This document shows positions 46,532 through 58,205 of a DNA stretch of 64,000 nucleotides, in pieces. This DNA comes from Psettodes erumei (taxonomy: Eukaryota; Chordata; Actinopteri; Pleuronectiformes; Psettodidae): the NCBI GenBank assembly GCA_016785225.1, contig JAFBJZ010000005.1, forward strand, positions 310,001-374,000, given 5' to 3'. How positions within the stretch are numbered: the stretch's first letter is position 1; the number at the start of each line of letters is the position of its first letter. The translations under genes and the position numbers were made by a program. Under the pieces are notes generated by a model. It did not search any database. It was not told the DNA's origin and worked only from the letters and a program-made list of their open reading frames with translations.

Positions 46532-49500
46532 GTAAAGTTTTGTCTCAACATACTTTACAGATAATCTTTGAAAAGTGTGATGAATTGTGCTGGAAGTGTT
46601 GACCTTGATTGTATCCTCTGTAATCAATGGGAGATGGTGGTGCTTATCAAACAACATTTAAATGAATTTTCCACTTTATTGTTTTGATTATAGATCAACC
46701 CCCCTGACCCCGCTTAAATAAGGCAGCGAAATCAATTTGTGAAGTTTTATGGTTCACGCTTCTATTTGGGTCATATTGAGAGCTTTTGGTGAAAAGACTC
46801 CAACACCTACACATGTGAAAATTTATAAGGTCTGCATTTACGTCATTGTTTGAGTCAGCTCAGTCTTTCCATGGCTGTTGGAAGGGTTAACTCCAGCCTG
46901 AAGACTGTGGAGTCCCACCAGCCGCATGTCGGGGTCTTGGATGCAGCAAGAAAAAGGCTTTTGTTGGACTGAAGGGCTTTTGGTCCCCCCCAGCATGGAG
47001 CCCAGCCATTTGGAGGAAGTCAGTCAGCTCTGCTGTGTGTGTCAGATAATGTTCAAAGTCAGTTTGAAAGTGTTTCAGAACGAGTGTGTAACCCTGAAAC
47101 TTACTGCTGAGATCACTCTGCAGCTGTCGCTTATTGGCTTTTCAGTAAATAAGGCATTTATAGACCAAAAAGTCCAAACACACGCAAGCCAGTGTCAGTT
47201 CAGTGTGAGGCTATATACTGTAATCAGACAAATGTTTAGGAAGCAGCATTCGAAGTACCATGTATGAGGCTTTGTGTCACATGCATAACATGTGACAGAT
47301 TTACATATGCATTTGATTTTAGCATTGTGTGCGTGTGTGTGTTCTCCCCATGCAGATAGTGCTGCATTATCAGAGTCATGATTCAGTTGGTCCAGACCAT
47401 GCAAAACTAATAATATTCATATAGAAGTGCTGTCAAAAGAATTTGGTCCTTTCCTACCCCCAGCATACCCTGGATGATTGGATTACAGCAGCAGGGCAGA
47501 AAAGAAAATATTAGCAGTGTATCACTATGCATAACATAGCTGAGTAACATATTCCTATGGAAGAATGACAGCAGCAATGAATGAGTTTATTTGAATGATT
47601 TTGAAATCAGCAGAAGGCCATTTTAACTGCTATAGCCCTTTTTATAGCAGTAACTGGAAAACAAACATATCTTCATCATCATCATCATCCAATTTCATGC
47701 TCCTGCATGGAAAATGGAAAGCTAGGACACTTAACAAGATGATGGAGAAGAAAGAACAGAAGAAGCACCTGAACCACAGCCAGGCATTTTAATGGCCGTA
47801 ACCACAGTACTCTGTCGAGGAAATACACACACACAGAGTCTGCCATCTTCCAAAGAGTGATGAGGGAATTGATCTGTCTGAAAAATTGGAAAGCAAAAAA
47901 AAAAAGTTTCCAAAGTGCATTGCCAAGAGTTCTGCAATTCAACTTAACCTTTTATTTTTTGCTGTTTAGGGTTTGGCTTTGTTTGTCTTTTCTGAGGTTG
48001 TCTTTATCAGGATCCTCAGTTGAAGTTCCCTCGCATCATCCCGGTATCTGACAGTGTGCGCTGCTGTTGTGTGATCCTTGTTTGATGTTGCAGCTGATGA
48101 ACAGGGTTGTCGTACATCGTGTACAAGCAGGGATACATGAAAGGCCCTTGCGGCTCGCCTCAAAGGCTTTTTTTAAGCCTTGCTGTACTTGGCAAAGCTA
48201 CGTTTCCCACATTTGTCCTTAGTTTGTGCGGCAGTGGTGACAGCTGTATGAGTCATCCTTTGGGTCACTTTCATGCTTCATTGATTTCTGTTGCACTTGT
48301 GCTTCCCCCAGTGTGCACAGTTTCTCAGTGCCATAAAGCAGTCCCATGCATAACATTGACCTTCCACTGATACATTTTTGGGGGGCAATTCCAAACCTGT
48401 TCCAGAGGCCAAATAGGCACAGAAAAGAGCTTTTTGTTACGCCGTACAGTTACAGCTTTGCTTCATTGACCTGATTGTACGCATCGGTAGATTGAAGGAT
48501 AGGTGAAGGTTTACATATCAGCCACACGGTTTTAGTTTTATTTGAATATTAAGTAAAAACGTTAATATTGTCCAAGACTGTTTTTTCTCAAATACAAAGA
48601 GTTAAATTTAGCGAGCACATTTCTGAGGCGATTCAGAGATTAGAATAAATAAGCATGCTGTATATCTAACATCTCAGGTCTTACTAAAATAACTGACATT
48701 TTCTTGAGATACAGTAACTCAGTAATAAGCATTTTTGAAACAATGTGTGGAGACCAGAATAGCAGAGGCCAGACTTTCTGAGTGCTTCTGGATGGTTTTG
48801 GTGTAGAGTGCACTGGCTGCTGTGCTTTTTGCAGATGTGGTTTCTCATTGCAGCACCAACAGCTGCTAGCATAGCTCAGATTAGCATTCCATTTACTGCT
48901 AAATGGACGGAATAATTGCTTGGCTGCTGGTCTCTCTTGTTGCACTTGAATAGTGCACTCCTACTAAGTAGAACAGTTGACTGCCCACTCCCTACAGCTG
49001 ATAGATTTAATGCTTATAATGATGCCATTATGCTCTTATGTTGTACATATTTCAGAGTAAACTATGTTTAAGGTTATATTTGACTGAAATTGTTGTAATT
49101 GCTCTGTAATTACACGAGCAGCATTCTTGGTTGTGTAACACTCAATGACATTATAAAGACATAATGATTTACTCTACATTTGCATTAGTGGCACAGAAAG
49201 AGCGTAACACGAACACACCCTCCTAGAATAAGAACCTTTTTTGTGATATTTTACAATGAGTTCCATTCACCTTGTGACTGAAGAATGTGATTTTTGCAAT
49301 TATTGCGGTAGTTTTTGCATGGTCAGTGCAAGTCACATTGCATTGTGCAATGTGTGATGTAGCATTAGCCTGTACAGCAGCAAGCAGCGGACAGTTGGCA
49401 ACTAGCAGCCAAAGAGCCATATATTTTTCACAGCAATTGATGGAGCAAAAACAAGTATTGATATGTGACTTACATTTGTCAAGTGGCCAAATGAGTCATA

Positions 49501-49684
49501 AAGTTTCTCCATTAACTTAAAAGGTGACACTATATCATTTTTGCTGTCCCAAGTGGCCACAATCGCAGGTTTAATAAAGTAGACAGTACTTATGTAAGGC
49601 AATGGAACACTTGTTGTGGAGCATTTGTTGCCTGTCTGAGTTTGATTGTGGCTGTTACATAAAGGCTGCTCTCTCTGTCCTCAG
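46532..49684 (+). other. col27a1 intron 12
   Basis: A 3.15-kb intron. A short (ATC)n run is at 47673-47690. I see no gene, exon or named repeat. Confidence 0.75.
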
Positions 49685-49738
49685 GGGTTTCCAGGGGACT
49701 TTGGGGAGAGAGGACCACCTGGGCCAGATGGAGAGCCA
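49685..49738 (+). CDS. col27a1: col27a1 exon 13, triple helix
   Basis: A 54-bp exon between tgtcctcag and gtatgt encodes GFPGDFGERGPPGPDGEP, matching human GFPGVFGERGPPGLDGNP. The donor side is followed within about 95 bp by a CA/CT microsatellite. Confidence 0.96.
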
Positions 49739-50857
49739 GTATGTCACACACCCTGTTACACTCACACACCTGAATACATAATACATATCCCATCCACATG
49801 CTCACATGCAGAAGCACACATCCCTACCACATTCTCTCTCTCACACACACACACACTCTCTCTCTCTCTCTCTCTCTCACTACCCTGGTGTTTTAGTACT
49901 GTGACATTTTGGCAGGGCTGGTGGGTAAATCATCAGTCCAGCAGTTTGCCTCTGTTTTTCAGTTTTATTTGAAGTTAGTTTTTTTTTTCACTGGACAAGT
50001 TTTATTGCTGTATTTCATTTCATCCCACTCATTCTCTGTTGTAGATAATTTTACTTGGAACTTTTTTTTCCAAAACCTGCAGTATTAAGCGAGGGGGCAG
50101 TTAGCTCGTCTGGCCACCAACACACACAACACAAACACAAACTTTATTATTAGAAGATGACATCCAAGAATAGCAAATGGTGTAATAGAATGTCATTTTG
50201 ACTAATTGTTCCCAATTCAGTAGGTGTAGGCCAGCAAACACACATGCGTGTTTCTGTCCATATGGAAGACATCAGATTATTTGATTTTAGCATTTTGAGA
50301 TATTCACCATTATTCACAATTGTAGCACTTCATCAGTCAGAGTGAAAACCTCTAAACACATAAACACATCAGCTCTTTAACACGCTCACAAAAGTATAAA
50401 GCCTTTATGTTTGAAGACTACTCACACATCCCTTTCTTTTCCAATGGTTCAGTCTTGTACAACAGGCAACTGAAGGCCTAAAGGATCCTTTCTTATTCCT
50501 TCTGCTTTTCTTTTTTCTGAGTGTAAGGCCTCATCTTCCAGAATGTTAATTACGCATCAGATCTCAGTGTATATTTTGAGTAATTCATGAAATGGGCTTG
50601 GTGCTCGAGGATGGTGCTAAAGTAAAAGTCAGGGGTCATTAGGATATATCATTTTGGCCCATCTGGTGGATGCTGAAATATTTCACAGGATTAGTAAGAA
50701 TTCATTCCGATACATCCTCTGGGAACCAGGAACGTATGTAGAAAAATATGATCAATCTATCATTCTCCTTAATTTTTATAAGGAAAAACAAACCTGCAGA
50801 TTTGAAAAAGTCACTATGAAGCGATGGGCTCACATTCCCCTCTACCTTTACCACGTG

Positions 50858-50900
<43 letters not shown>

Positions 50901-51046
50901 AGCCCCCTCTCATAAGCTGCGATGAACACTGAGCCACTCTTCTGAGCATGTTTGTTTAAAAAAGTGCCAATAACCCCAGAAACTTGCTCCTTCTCCTTTT
51001 CCCTTTCCCTTCATCTCACTTGCTCTCTCTCCTCCTTTCTGACTAG
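49739..51046 (+). other. col27a1 intron 13
   Basis: A 1.3-kb intron with a CT/CA/CT compound microsatellite at 49833-49880 and (CA)n at 50862-50895. Nothing else recognised. Confidence 0.8.
49833..49880. repeat. Compound (CT)n(CA)n(CT)n microsatellite
   Basis: About 95 bp after the exon 13 donor; blocks of CT, CA, then CT dinucleotides. Confidence 0.92.
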
Positions 51047-51091
51047 GGTGACATGGGAGCCCCTGGTCCAAACGGAGTTCATGGACTTATT
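51047..51091 (+). CDS. col27a1: col27a1 exon 14, triple helix
   Basis: A 45-bp exon between ttctgactag and gtgagt encodes GDMGAPGPNGVHGLI, five perfect triplets, aligned with human GELGLPGPPGVPGLI by position and its GLI end. Confidence 0.95.
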
Positions 51092-53053
51092 GTGAGTAGT
51101 GGTTTGTGTGTTTCAGTGTGTAGTCTGCTCTCCTTTTTTTAAACATTGTGTTTTCCCTTATTCCATAAATACATACTTTAGCTGTAAAGAGTATGTTTAA
51201 ATGAAACAGAATATGCCTGCTTAATTGAAAAAAGACTCCCAATTAGCTCATCATCATTTTACACTGCCAGACACTTTGGTGGAATACTAACCGCTGTCTG
51301 TAGGTTCTTTCCTACTGTACACATATTTTAAAAAGTTAAAGTGGATGGCTTTTGGAATGCAAGATGCAAGAGATAGCTATTTTTGCCATGACCTTAAAGC
51401 CTGAATTATGCAGTTTATCCCTCTCATTTCCTCTCCTGACAAACACGACAGTGGTCGACTGTTTGATCAGTCACACAAACCTTAACAAGGCATCCTGTTT
51501 TCCTCTTGAATCTCTCCCTTATTAACTATTTTTGAGCGGGAACTTCCCCCCACCCACCTATCACCTTGCCCTCCATGCTTGCCCAGCCCGACAGCCACAT
51601 AATTGAGTCTGATTATAATGTCTCCCTGGTTTCTCTTGTCATGTCCCGTCTTCACCCGCTCCTCCCGGTCTATTCTAGGCCACCGGTGGTGGCAGTAGGC
51701 CTGTAATTGGAGGACTCCCTGATTACAGCTCTGCTCTGAGCGCCGTGTCCTCTGCATCCCTCTGACCCGACAGTATAATGTACAGTACACACCAGCAGCA
51801 CGGAGCTGCACTTCAGAGATATAAATATACAAGCATCCTTCTCTGGGGACTGAAGGCCTCAGCTTTTAGTTAGGGCAGGCCAGTGCTGACGAAGGGGGGG
51901 AGTGTTAACATGTGGACAAATCCTTTAGTTTTAAAATTCACAAGATGAAGGAAAAAGTCATGAATGTCCATGCATACCAACCATCTTCGGCTTATCCTTC
52001 TTCAAAATGATGGAAGTTGTTGCACCGGTGAGAAATTGACCCAAGGTGCCCCCTGTGGCAAGCATGCATAACAAAACCGTGAATCTGAATTCAATTAAAG
52101 ACGTTACACAATATGATATATCGTGTTACTTCATGCATTTGGACAAGCATGCAGGACTAAGACGCTTAAGTATCAGTGGGCCCTCTAGAGGTCTGTAGAG
52201 GTCTTAGAGACAAATGACTCTAGTAGGATCCTAAATAAGACTTAATCCAAGGAATTCAGTTTTTTCCAGCTGGCGAAAAAACATTTCAGTCTCTCAGCTC
52301 TCAACACCAAACTAAGTGACTTGTTGTGAGGGGTCATTTTTGCAGTATACTGTATACTACAATAACATCCTCTTTCATGCATTCAGATACTACAGTATTC
52401 AGAGAGAGACAAATATTTAATGCACTGAGCCAAGGCCACCCCGGAGGTCTTTGAAAACACAAAATGCAGAGCTGCGGAGAACAACAATGAGATAACTGCT
52501 AGCAGCCTGTGATTCTTCTTTCTGGAGAGCAATTTCATGAACATGTCTCTCTCGTTCACACACTGACAAGAAAGCAGTTAATACAGTCAAGTCTTTAATC
52601 AGCCCGTATTAGTGATCCTTAATTAAAGACAGTTCTTTCTTGCCATTATGACTACAGTCTTGCGCTGCCTTTGTTCTGCTCAGAGTACTATGAAGATCAG
52701 TACTGTTTCTTTTTTTCCCCAGTGATGGGGCAGATGTTACTTCAAGCATTTATTCATTATAGCACAATCTTGGCATTGAACTGCAAGATCCATTCTTCAT
52801 CTCCCAAATTTGGCCATGTATTATCATCTATTGTTTCGTGTTCTGTTCAGTGTGACAGCTGTATGGATAATCTGGAAGCACGACATTGAAGTTTATTTTA
52901 TCATTTTCAGTAATAAATGTCAATGTGGGCTGAAGTGTGTTTGTATTAATTGAAAGTTAGGGTTCTGAGCCATGTGTTTATTCGTACTTCTATGCATATG
53001 ATATCATTGAAAATGAAAATGTTTCTAATATTTGACCCCTCTTCTGGCTTCAG
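51092..53053 (+). other. col27a1 intron 14
   Basis: A 2.0-kb intron without recognised features. A near-CTCF sequence at about 52036-52051 is one base short of the core and is not called. Confidence 0.75.
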
Positions 53054-53107
53054 GGTGATATGGGACCTGTGGGAGAGATGGGCCTTCCAGGACCTAACGG
53101 ATTGAAG
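53054..53107 (+). CDS. col27a1: col27a1 exon 15, triple helix
   Basis: A 54-bp exon between ctggcttcag and gtaatt encodes GDMGPVGEMGLPGPNGLK, six perfect triplets. Its human counterpart is GDLGVLGPIGYPGPKGMK. It opens the dense exon cluster that runs to 58.2 kb. Confidence 0.95.
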
Positions 53108-53345
53108 GTAATTTCACATGCACACAGATGGAATCTGTTACTATCACTCTCTCATCATGTATTGTCTTGCTTGGACTGCCTTTTACTTATTTTACGCGTG
53201 ATGTAAATGGAAAAGAAGCTTGGAGTTTGGAGGAGCGGCTGGTTAATCATATTCAGAAAAGGCTCTTCTGCACAAAACATGAGGGTGAATTTTAGGTCAG
53301 TGTTTGGGGGTCGTTTACTAAGCTGTCTGTCCCTGCTTGTTCCAG

Positions 53346-53390
53346 GGGGTGCCCGGAAATCAAGGAGAACCAGGACTGAAAGGTGATAAG
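53346..53390 (+). CDS. col27a1: col27a1 exon 16, triple helix
   Basis: A 45-bp exon between cttgttccag and gtgatc encodes GVPGNQGEPGLKGDK, matching human GLMGSVGEPGLKGDK. The donor AAG|gtgatc is poor at +4 to +6. The exon is symmetric, so skipping it would keep the frame. Confidence 0.95.
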
Positions 53391-54094
53391 GTGATCTGAA
53401 TATTCCTGTTATTGGCCTGGTTTTGAGCAGCATGTGATGGATGTGTACTCCTTTGCACCCTACTATAGCCATCCCTGTCCTGCCTTTATACGTAGAGCAT
53501 GTTTTCCTCAGGTCCAACCCTCAACGACACCAATACAAACTTCTGATGATACAATCTTTCAGATTTAAGTAGAAGCCTGAACATTGGCATTCGCTGAAAT
53601 TGGTCAATATTCCTTCTGCTAAAACTAGAATAATGAATCATACAATAAACACACATGAAGGAAATGAAAGCATAAATGGCCCCGCTTCAGATCTACAAAT
53701 GACAGGAAAGATTGCTGTGATTGATAAAACATAAACATAACACTTACTTCAGCTCCTGATGACAAGTATGATTACACCAGAAGTATGCACTTCTCGCATA
53801 GAGGCTAATAAGACCTAAGCTAAAAATAATCAATAATCTTTTATAACCAATCAGTTGAACACTAGCTCATTTACTGAGACTGAGACTACATGAAGACTTT
53901 GGCTGAAGCAATGAACTAGTTTCATTGGGTGTGAATGCTCATAATGTACAGACAAGTAATCAATATTGTCTGTTGAAAAAACTGACGAGTGGAAAGTTAC
54001 CATTCCCCCTAATGTTCTTCATTTCTCTTTCTCTCTTTCTGTCCGTACCTCCTCCGTCTCCCTGCGTGTGTTCGTCCCCTCCCCTCTCTGTCAG
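53391..54094 (+). other. col27a1 intron 16
   Basis: A 704-bp intron ending in a long pyrimidine-rich tract before exon 17. Nothing else recognised. Confidence 0.75.
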
Positions 54095-54148
54095 GGTGAA
54101 ACTGGGATTCTTGGAGAGCAAGGAGAGATCGGGTACAAAGGCGACAAG
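54095..54148 (+). CDS. col27a1: col27a1 exon 17, triple helix
   Basis: A 54-bp exon between ctctctgtcag and gtagat encodes GETGILGEQGEIGYKGDK, six perfect triplets, acidic and low in proline. It aligns with human GEQGVPGVSGDPGFQGDK. Confidence 0.95.
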
Positions 54149-54569
54149 GTAGATCAACCACTGCAACACTTTTGTACAAGCAATGAAAGCTCACACAGCC
54201 TTTCCCCTCATCAGCCGCCCCTGCCCTGCATGCTGCCTCCAACACACACACACACACACACGTCCAAAGACACACACACAGCCTTTGTTGTAGAACTGTG
54301 TCTTTGCAAAATGACTTAGCCAGATGTGTGCTGTCCAGCTTATGGAAATTCTTATGTAAGCCTTCCTCATTTGTCTGTGTGTGTAAGCAAAAATCTAATC
54401 TCTTTAGCATCATAGAACAGAGTGGCCCCGAGAGATAACAGAAATACTGAACAGAGTCAGGCATGCCTAATGACTGTTGCTATAGAAAAGAAATAAGAGT
54501 TCTGCTTTTGCTTCTGAATACTGCCCGACTTTGTGTCTTAGTTTTATGTGTTGTATTTGTATTGGACAG
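54149..54569 (+). other. col27a1 intron 17
   Basis: A 421-bp intron with a (CA)n tract at 54241-54262 about 95 bp after the donor. Confidence 0.8.
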
Positions 54570-54623
54570 GGCATCCAGGGGGCTCCAGGGTTACCGGGCA
54601 TTCGTGGGAAACCAGGACCACAG
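54570..54623 (+). CDS. col27a1: col27a1 exon 18, triple helix
   Basis: A 54-bp exon between attggacag and gttagc encodes GIQGAPGLPGIRGKPGPQ, matching human GSQGLPGFPGARGKPGPL. The GARGKPGP/GIRGKPGP segment is shared. Confidence 0.95.
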
Positions 54624-54724
54624 GTTAGCTTTGGCTCTAATGAACAGATATGTAATAAAATGTTAAAAACATGTGGACGTAATGCTTTTCATTGAATGGA
54701 ATAGGCTGACATGGAAATGTACTG

Positions 54725-55085
54725 ACATTTTTTCTTGCTGAGGGCTAGATCAGAAGAGTGACAATCAATCACATAGGCACATCTGTCCATATAATATAAG
54801 GCTACAGCCAGTAACCAGTTAGCATATCTTAGCATAAAGACTAGAAACAAAAGGAACAGCTGGCTGGGCTCCGTCCAAAAGTAACAAAATCTGTGTACCA
54901 CCAGGTAATATGTAATATTTTTTTTCTAATCCATACCATTTCAGCTGTTTTAAACTAATGTGAAAAAAACAACAATTTGTAGATTTACAGGGTGGTATGT
55001 GCAGGACTACCTCTTTGTTAGTCACATTGATTTTCTTAAGTTTTGTTGTCGCTGAGAGGTTGCCAGGCAACCATTAGATACTCCA
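54725..55085 (+). repeat. Diverged relative of the 34.3-kb MITE-like element
   Basis: It lies in intron 18 and shares TCTTGCTGAGGGCTAGAT, GTTAGCATATCTTAGCATAA with AGACTAGAAAC, TCCAAAAGTAACAAAATC and GTTGCCAGGCAACC with the percomorph family represented at 34312-34796. The right terminal repeat is not visible. It fills most of the intron. Confidence 0.6.
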
Positions 55086-55164
55086 AGAAATCATTGCTCT
55101 GAGCCAAGACATAGTGATGGACAAAACCACCATAAAATCATGTTCTCATTTGTCTTTGTTACAG

Positions 55165-55218
55165 GGTAAGGTGGGCGAGAGAGGCCCTGATGGTGCGCCA
55201 GGACCTCCAGGCCCCGAG
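55165..55218 (+). CDS. col27a1: col27a1 exon 19, triple helix
   Basis: A 54-bp exon between ctttgttacag and gtatgt encodes GKVGERGPDGAPGPPGPE, corresponding to human GKVGDKGSIGFPGPPGPE. It is followed by the shortest intron seen, 87 bp. Confidence 0.96.
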
Positions 55219-55305
55219 GTATGTATTCAAGCATTAGCTGTTACATTGAATGTCTATCTCTTATTTACAGAGAAAATAAAAATCTATTTTTATTGATCAT
55301 GGCAG

Positions 55306-55359
55306 GGGTTCCCAGGTGACATGGGACCACCAGGAGAGAATGGCCTTGAAGGACCAAAG
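55306..55359 (+). CDS. col27a1: col27a1 exon 20, triple helix
   Basis: A 54-bp exon between tcatggcag and gtgagt encodes GFPGDMGPPGENGLEGPK, close to human GFPGDIGPPGDNGPEGMK. The pyrimidine tract is weak (tctatttttattgatcatggcag). An upstream tttacag at 55264-55270 is not used, because no Gly-X-Y frame follows it. Confidence 0.95.
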
Positions 55360-55459
55360 GTGAGTAAAAACTATCATCTTGGCTGAGCATTCTTTCACCT
55401 TGCAGGTGTTTTGAAATATAAACCAGACCAAGAGTCTACGTCCACACTGGCAGCTCTGT

Positions 55460-55767
55460 AAGTGCTTTGAGCTGAATAGTAATGTCAGCATGCTAACATG
55501 CTGATATCTAGCAGGTATAATGTTCATCATGTTCACTATCTTTCTTAAATGTGTTGGCATGCCAGCATTAGCAAGTAGAGATTAGGCTGATGGGAATTTC
55601 ATTATTGTCGCATGTCTTTGGTCAAAAAACAAATTACTAAAGAAAATTAAGCGCACCACCAAAGTTATTAGGATTCATCCTCTGAGACCCATGAATGTCC
55701 TCCCAGTAGTTTTTCAGTCTGTACCACAGTGGAGAACCAAATGACTGGCAGACCAGTATTGCTATCC
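55460..55767 (+). repeat. Dispersed repeat family A, copy 4 (longest)
   Basis: It lies in intron 20 and carries the 5' part (AGCATGCTAACATGCTGAT, GGCTGATGGGAATTTCATTA), the middle (CACCAAAGTTATTAGGATTC) and the 3' part (TTTTCAGTCTGTACCACAGTGG). It is the best reference copy in the window and occupies most of the 476-bp intron. Confidence 0.7.
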
Positions 55768-55835
55768 TTTTTACACTTTACACTTTTTTAAAGTTTTACA
55801 CTTTAACAGTCATTTGACTATTTTTTCCTATCCAG

Positions 55836-55889
55836 GGAAAACCAGGGGCCAGAGGTTTACCCGGGCCTCGAGGGGTGCCTGGCTTGGAG
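55836..55889 (+). CDS. col27a1: col27a1 exon 21, triple helix
   Basis: A 54-bp exon between cctatccag and gtaaga encodes GKPGARGLPGPRGVPGLE. The first twelve residues are identical to human GKPGARGLPGPR as I recall it. Confidence 0.96.
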
Positions 55890-56037
55890 GTAAGACTGTT
55901 AAGACACCGCCCACATCAGAACGACCCTAAAGCGCAAAAGCCATTAAAAGTTTTATGGCAGAAGGCTTGTCTTTGTTGAGGGCCACTTTATGTCCCCAAA
56001 CATGATTCATGCTAAGATCAATATCTTCTGTTTCCAG

Positions 56038-56082
56038 GGAGATGAGGGCCCGATCGGTCCGCCAGGCCCAACAGGACTCGAA
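56038..56082 (+). CDS. col27a1: col27a1 exon 22, triple helix
   Basis: A 45-bp exon between ctgtttccag and gtgagt encodes GDEGPIGPPGPTGLE, nearly identical to human GDEGPMGPPGAPGLE. Confidence 0.96.
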
Positions 56083-57695
56083 GTGAGTTATTAGACAAAT
56101 ACCTGACTGGTTGAAGATAACAGGGCTTGCTGTTAATTTTTATTTAGGCAGCCCCGACCCAAGGGCCCTCTTAAGTCCTGCTTTTTCGTCTCACAGGACC
56201 ATAACATATGAGAGAATATCATGCATGTGTGTATTGCTGTAAGTATGTCAGTATTGCTGCGTATATGTAAATACAACTGCAGTATTATTCTAAGTCATGT
56301 GTAACTGGTTTTAAGTCGTAGCTACTAATACAGTATGTGCTGTAGTATAATTTAATTGCTTAGTTTTAATCATGCAGCCCAAAGTTTGTTGTACCACAGC
56401 GGGAGTCGACCTGGAATGTATTTGAGCTCGTGAAGTAGTTGGTTTGCATTGGAGAGAATCTGTGGATGTGTATGGTTGCAGTTTTATGGAGGTTGTTTCA
56501 GCCCGTCTCCAGATGATTGTCCGTGCACAACAATGAGCTGCATGCAACTCCTGTTCTTGGCCACCAGGGGGTGATAATTGCCACCAACATGTTTATAAGT
56601 AGTAAGATTTACAGCTGCAATGAAATGCAGGATGGTGTTAATGGGCTAAATCAGAAATAGACAGACAGACAAATATGGACTGTAATTCTCAAAGGCTTTA
56701 TTAGTTTAAAACAAATTTTCCACCCCAGATGCTGCCTATTTTATTCATCGCTTTATTTTTTACTTCTTCCACTCCCAGCCATCCTGAGCTTCTCTTCCAC
56801 TCTCAGTCATCCTGAAATCCCCCCGCCTCCCACCCACTCCCACACCCTTCTCTGTCCTCCATCTGAGGGGAAGTGGTGTATGACTCCTTCAGGAGCCGTG
56901 ATTGATCTCTGGCCAGGTGCCACAGGTCCGCTCACTCCTCCACTTCGTCCACCTTCTCAGCCAGCTGTCTTTTAGCTTTTTTCGCTGCTCTGGTCAGGAT
57001 GACACCCTCTCTTTACTTCAGTCGTCCTTTTTTTTACCCTCTCCAAAGCCTTCTCACTCAATTGTTCTTCATCCCCCTCTCATGGTGAAGTTTCTGTCCT
57101 CTCTTTAAGTATTTCTGTCTTGCCTTGGTTAATGTGGTGAGCCACCAACATAAATCAAAATCACGTGATGAGAAGTCACAAATCCTGGATGGCTTATATT
57201 GTTTCTCGTGTTACTACACAAACCTGCTTTTACTGTGTGCTCCTCAGTGAAATACAGAGTTAGCCTGTACCGTCTTATGAAGGCTGCCAACCTTTCTGGA
57301 GTAAAACCTTGGAACTGTTGAGTCACTCAGTCTTTAGGAGTTTGGCTTAGACATTTCTGACCTAGAGTCATTGCTGGTAAAAAAGCTCTTAGCCCCCCTC
57401 TTAACCCTCAGAAGTTCTGTCTGTGGAAGAGGAACATTACAGACGTGCACTTTAACAGTCTGCCAAAATGTACTGTCAGCATTACCTGCACACGCCATTA
57501 CATATTTCAGCAGCATTTAGGCTAAGCTGCAACAGCTGCAGGTGACTTCCCAGCTATATCCTCAAGCTGTCAATTAATTCCGAAACAGGTCCTTAATATT
57601 CATTGAGAATTTGTGATGAATACTAATCATGCATGAAGTTGCAATTGAGAGTCTCTTACCAACTGTTCATGTCTCTGTGCCATGTCCTTTTCCAG
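56083..57695 (+). other. col27a1 intron 22
   Basis: A 1.6-kb intron, the only long one inside the exon 15-26 cluster. CCACCAGGGGGTGAT at 56561-56575 resembles a CTCF core with two mismatches. No exon recognised. Confidence 0.75.
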
Positions 57696-57749
57696 GGTAG
57701 ACTGGGCCGAAAAGGATTTCCTGGGAAGGTTGGGCCAGAGGGAGTTAAG
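57696..57749 (+). CDS. col27a1: col27a1 exon 23, triple helix
   Basis: A 54-bp exon between ccttttccag and gtaaat encodes GRLGRKGFPGKVGPEGVK, matching human GQPGRKGFPGRPGLDGVK, with GRKGFPG shared. Confidence 0.96.
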
Positions 57750-57855
57750 GTAAATAAATTATCTATTTGCCTATGATTTTATTTCTCTTTTTCTCCAAAT
57801 ATAAGGAATACTGAATTGTATTTTGTAAACAAATGAGGACTAATTTGTTTTGTAG

Positions 57856-57900
57856 GGGGAGCCTGGTGTTACAGGAAAAGTTGGACCCATGGGAGAAAGA
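57856..57900 (+). CDS. col27a1: col27a1 exon 24, triple helix
   Basis: A 45-bp exon between ttgttttgtag and gtaaga encodes GEPGVTGKVGPMGER, corresponding to human GEPGDPGRPGPVGEQ. It lies in the tightest part of the gene, with introns of 106 and 105 bp on either side. Confidence 0.95.
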
Positions 57901-58005
57901 GTAAGAAATTGTGGCATAGCCTCATTCTGTATGGAATAATTGCTCTTTTCCAAACCATGTATGCCTCTATATTTATCTAGCCAACACTGAGGCTCTGTAT
58001 TTCAG

Positions 58006-58059
58006 GGCTTGGTGGGTTTCATCGGACCTGTGGGGGAGGAAGGACTGGCAGGAGAGAAG
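58006..58059 (+). CDS. col27a1: col27a1 exon 25, triple helix
   Basis: A 54-bp exon between tgtatttcag and gtatta encodes GLVGFIGPVGEEGLAGEK, aligned with human GFMGFIGLVGEPGIVGEK, GFIG and GEK being shared. Confidence 0.95.
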
Positions 58060-58151
58060 GTATTAACCGTTGTTCAGTTCTTATAAATTTGGAGATGTTA
58101 CAAGTTCACAGAAGGTGATTTTTGAAGAGTGATCTTTGTATTGTTGTTAAG

Positions 58152-58205
58152 GGGGATCGAGGAGAGATGGGCCTTCCCGGACCACCTGGAGAAAAGGGAT
58201 CAACG
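58152..58205 (+). CDS. col27a1: col27a1 exon 26, triple helix
   Basis: A 54-bp exon encodes GDRGEMGLPGPPGEKGST, matching human GDRGMMGPPGVPGPKGSM. The acceptor is an unusual AAG (gttgttaag) with a short pyrimidine tract, after a 92-bp intron. The donor is gtaaga. Confidence 0.94.

Noticed and set aside
56561..56575. CTCF-like CCACCAGGGGGTGAT in intron 22
   Set aside because: Two core positions mismatch; such near-matches are common by chance. The sequence at about 52036-52051 was rejected because a core base is missing.
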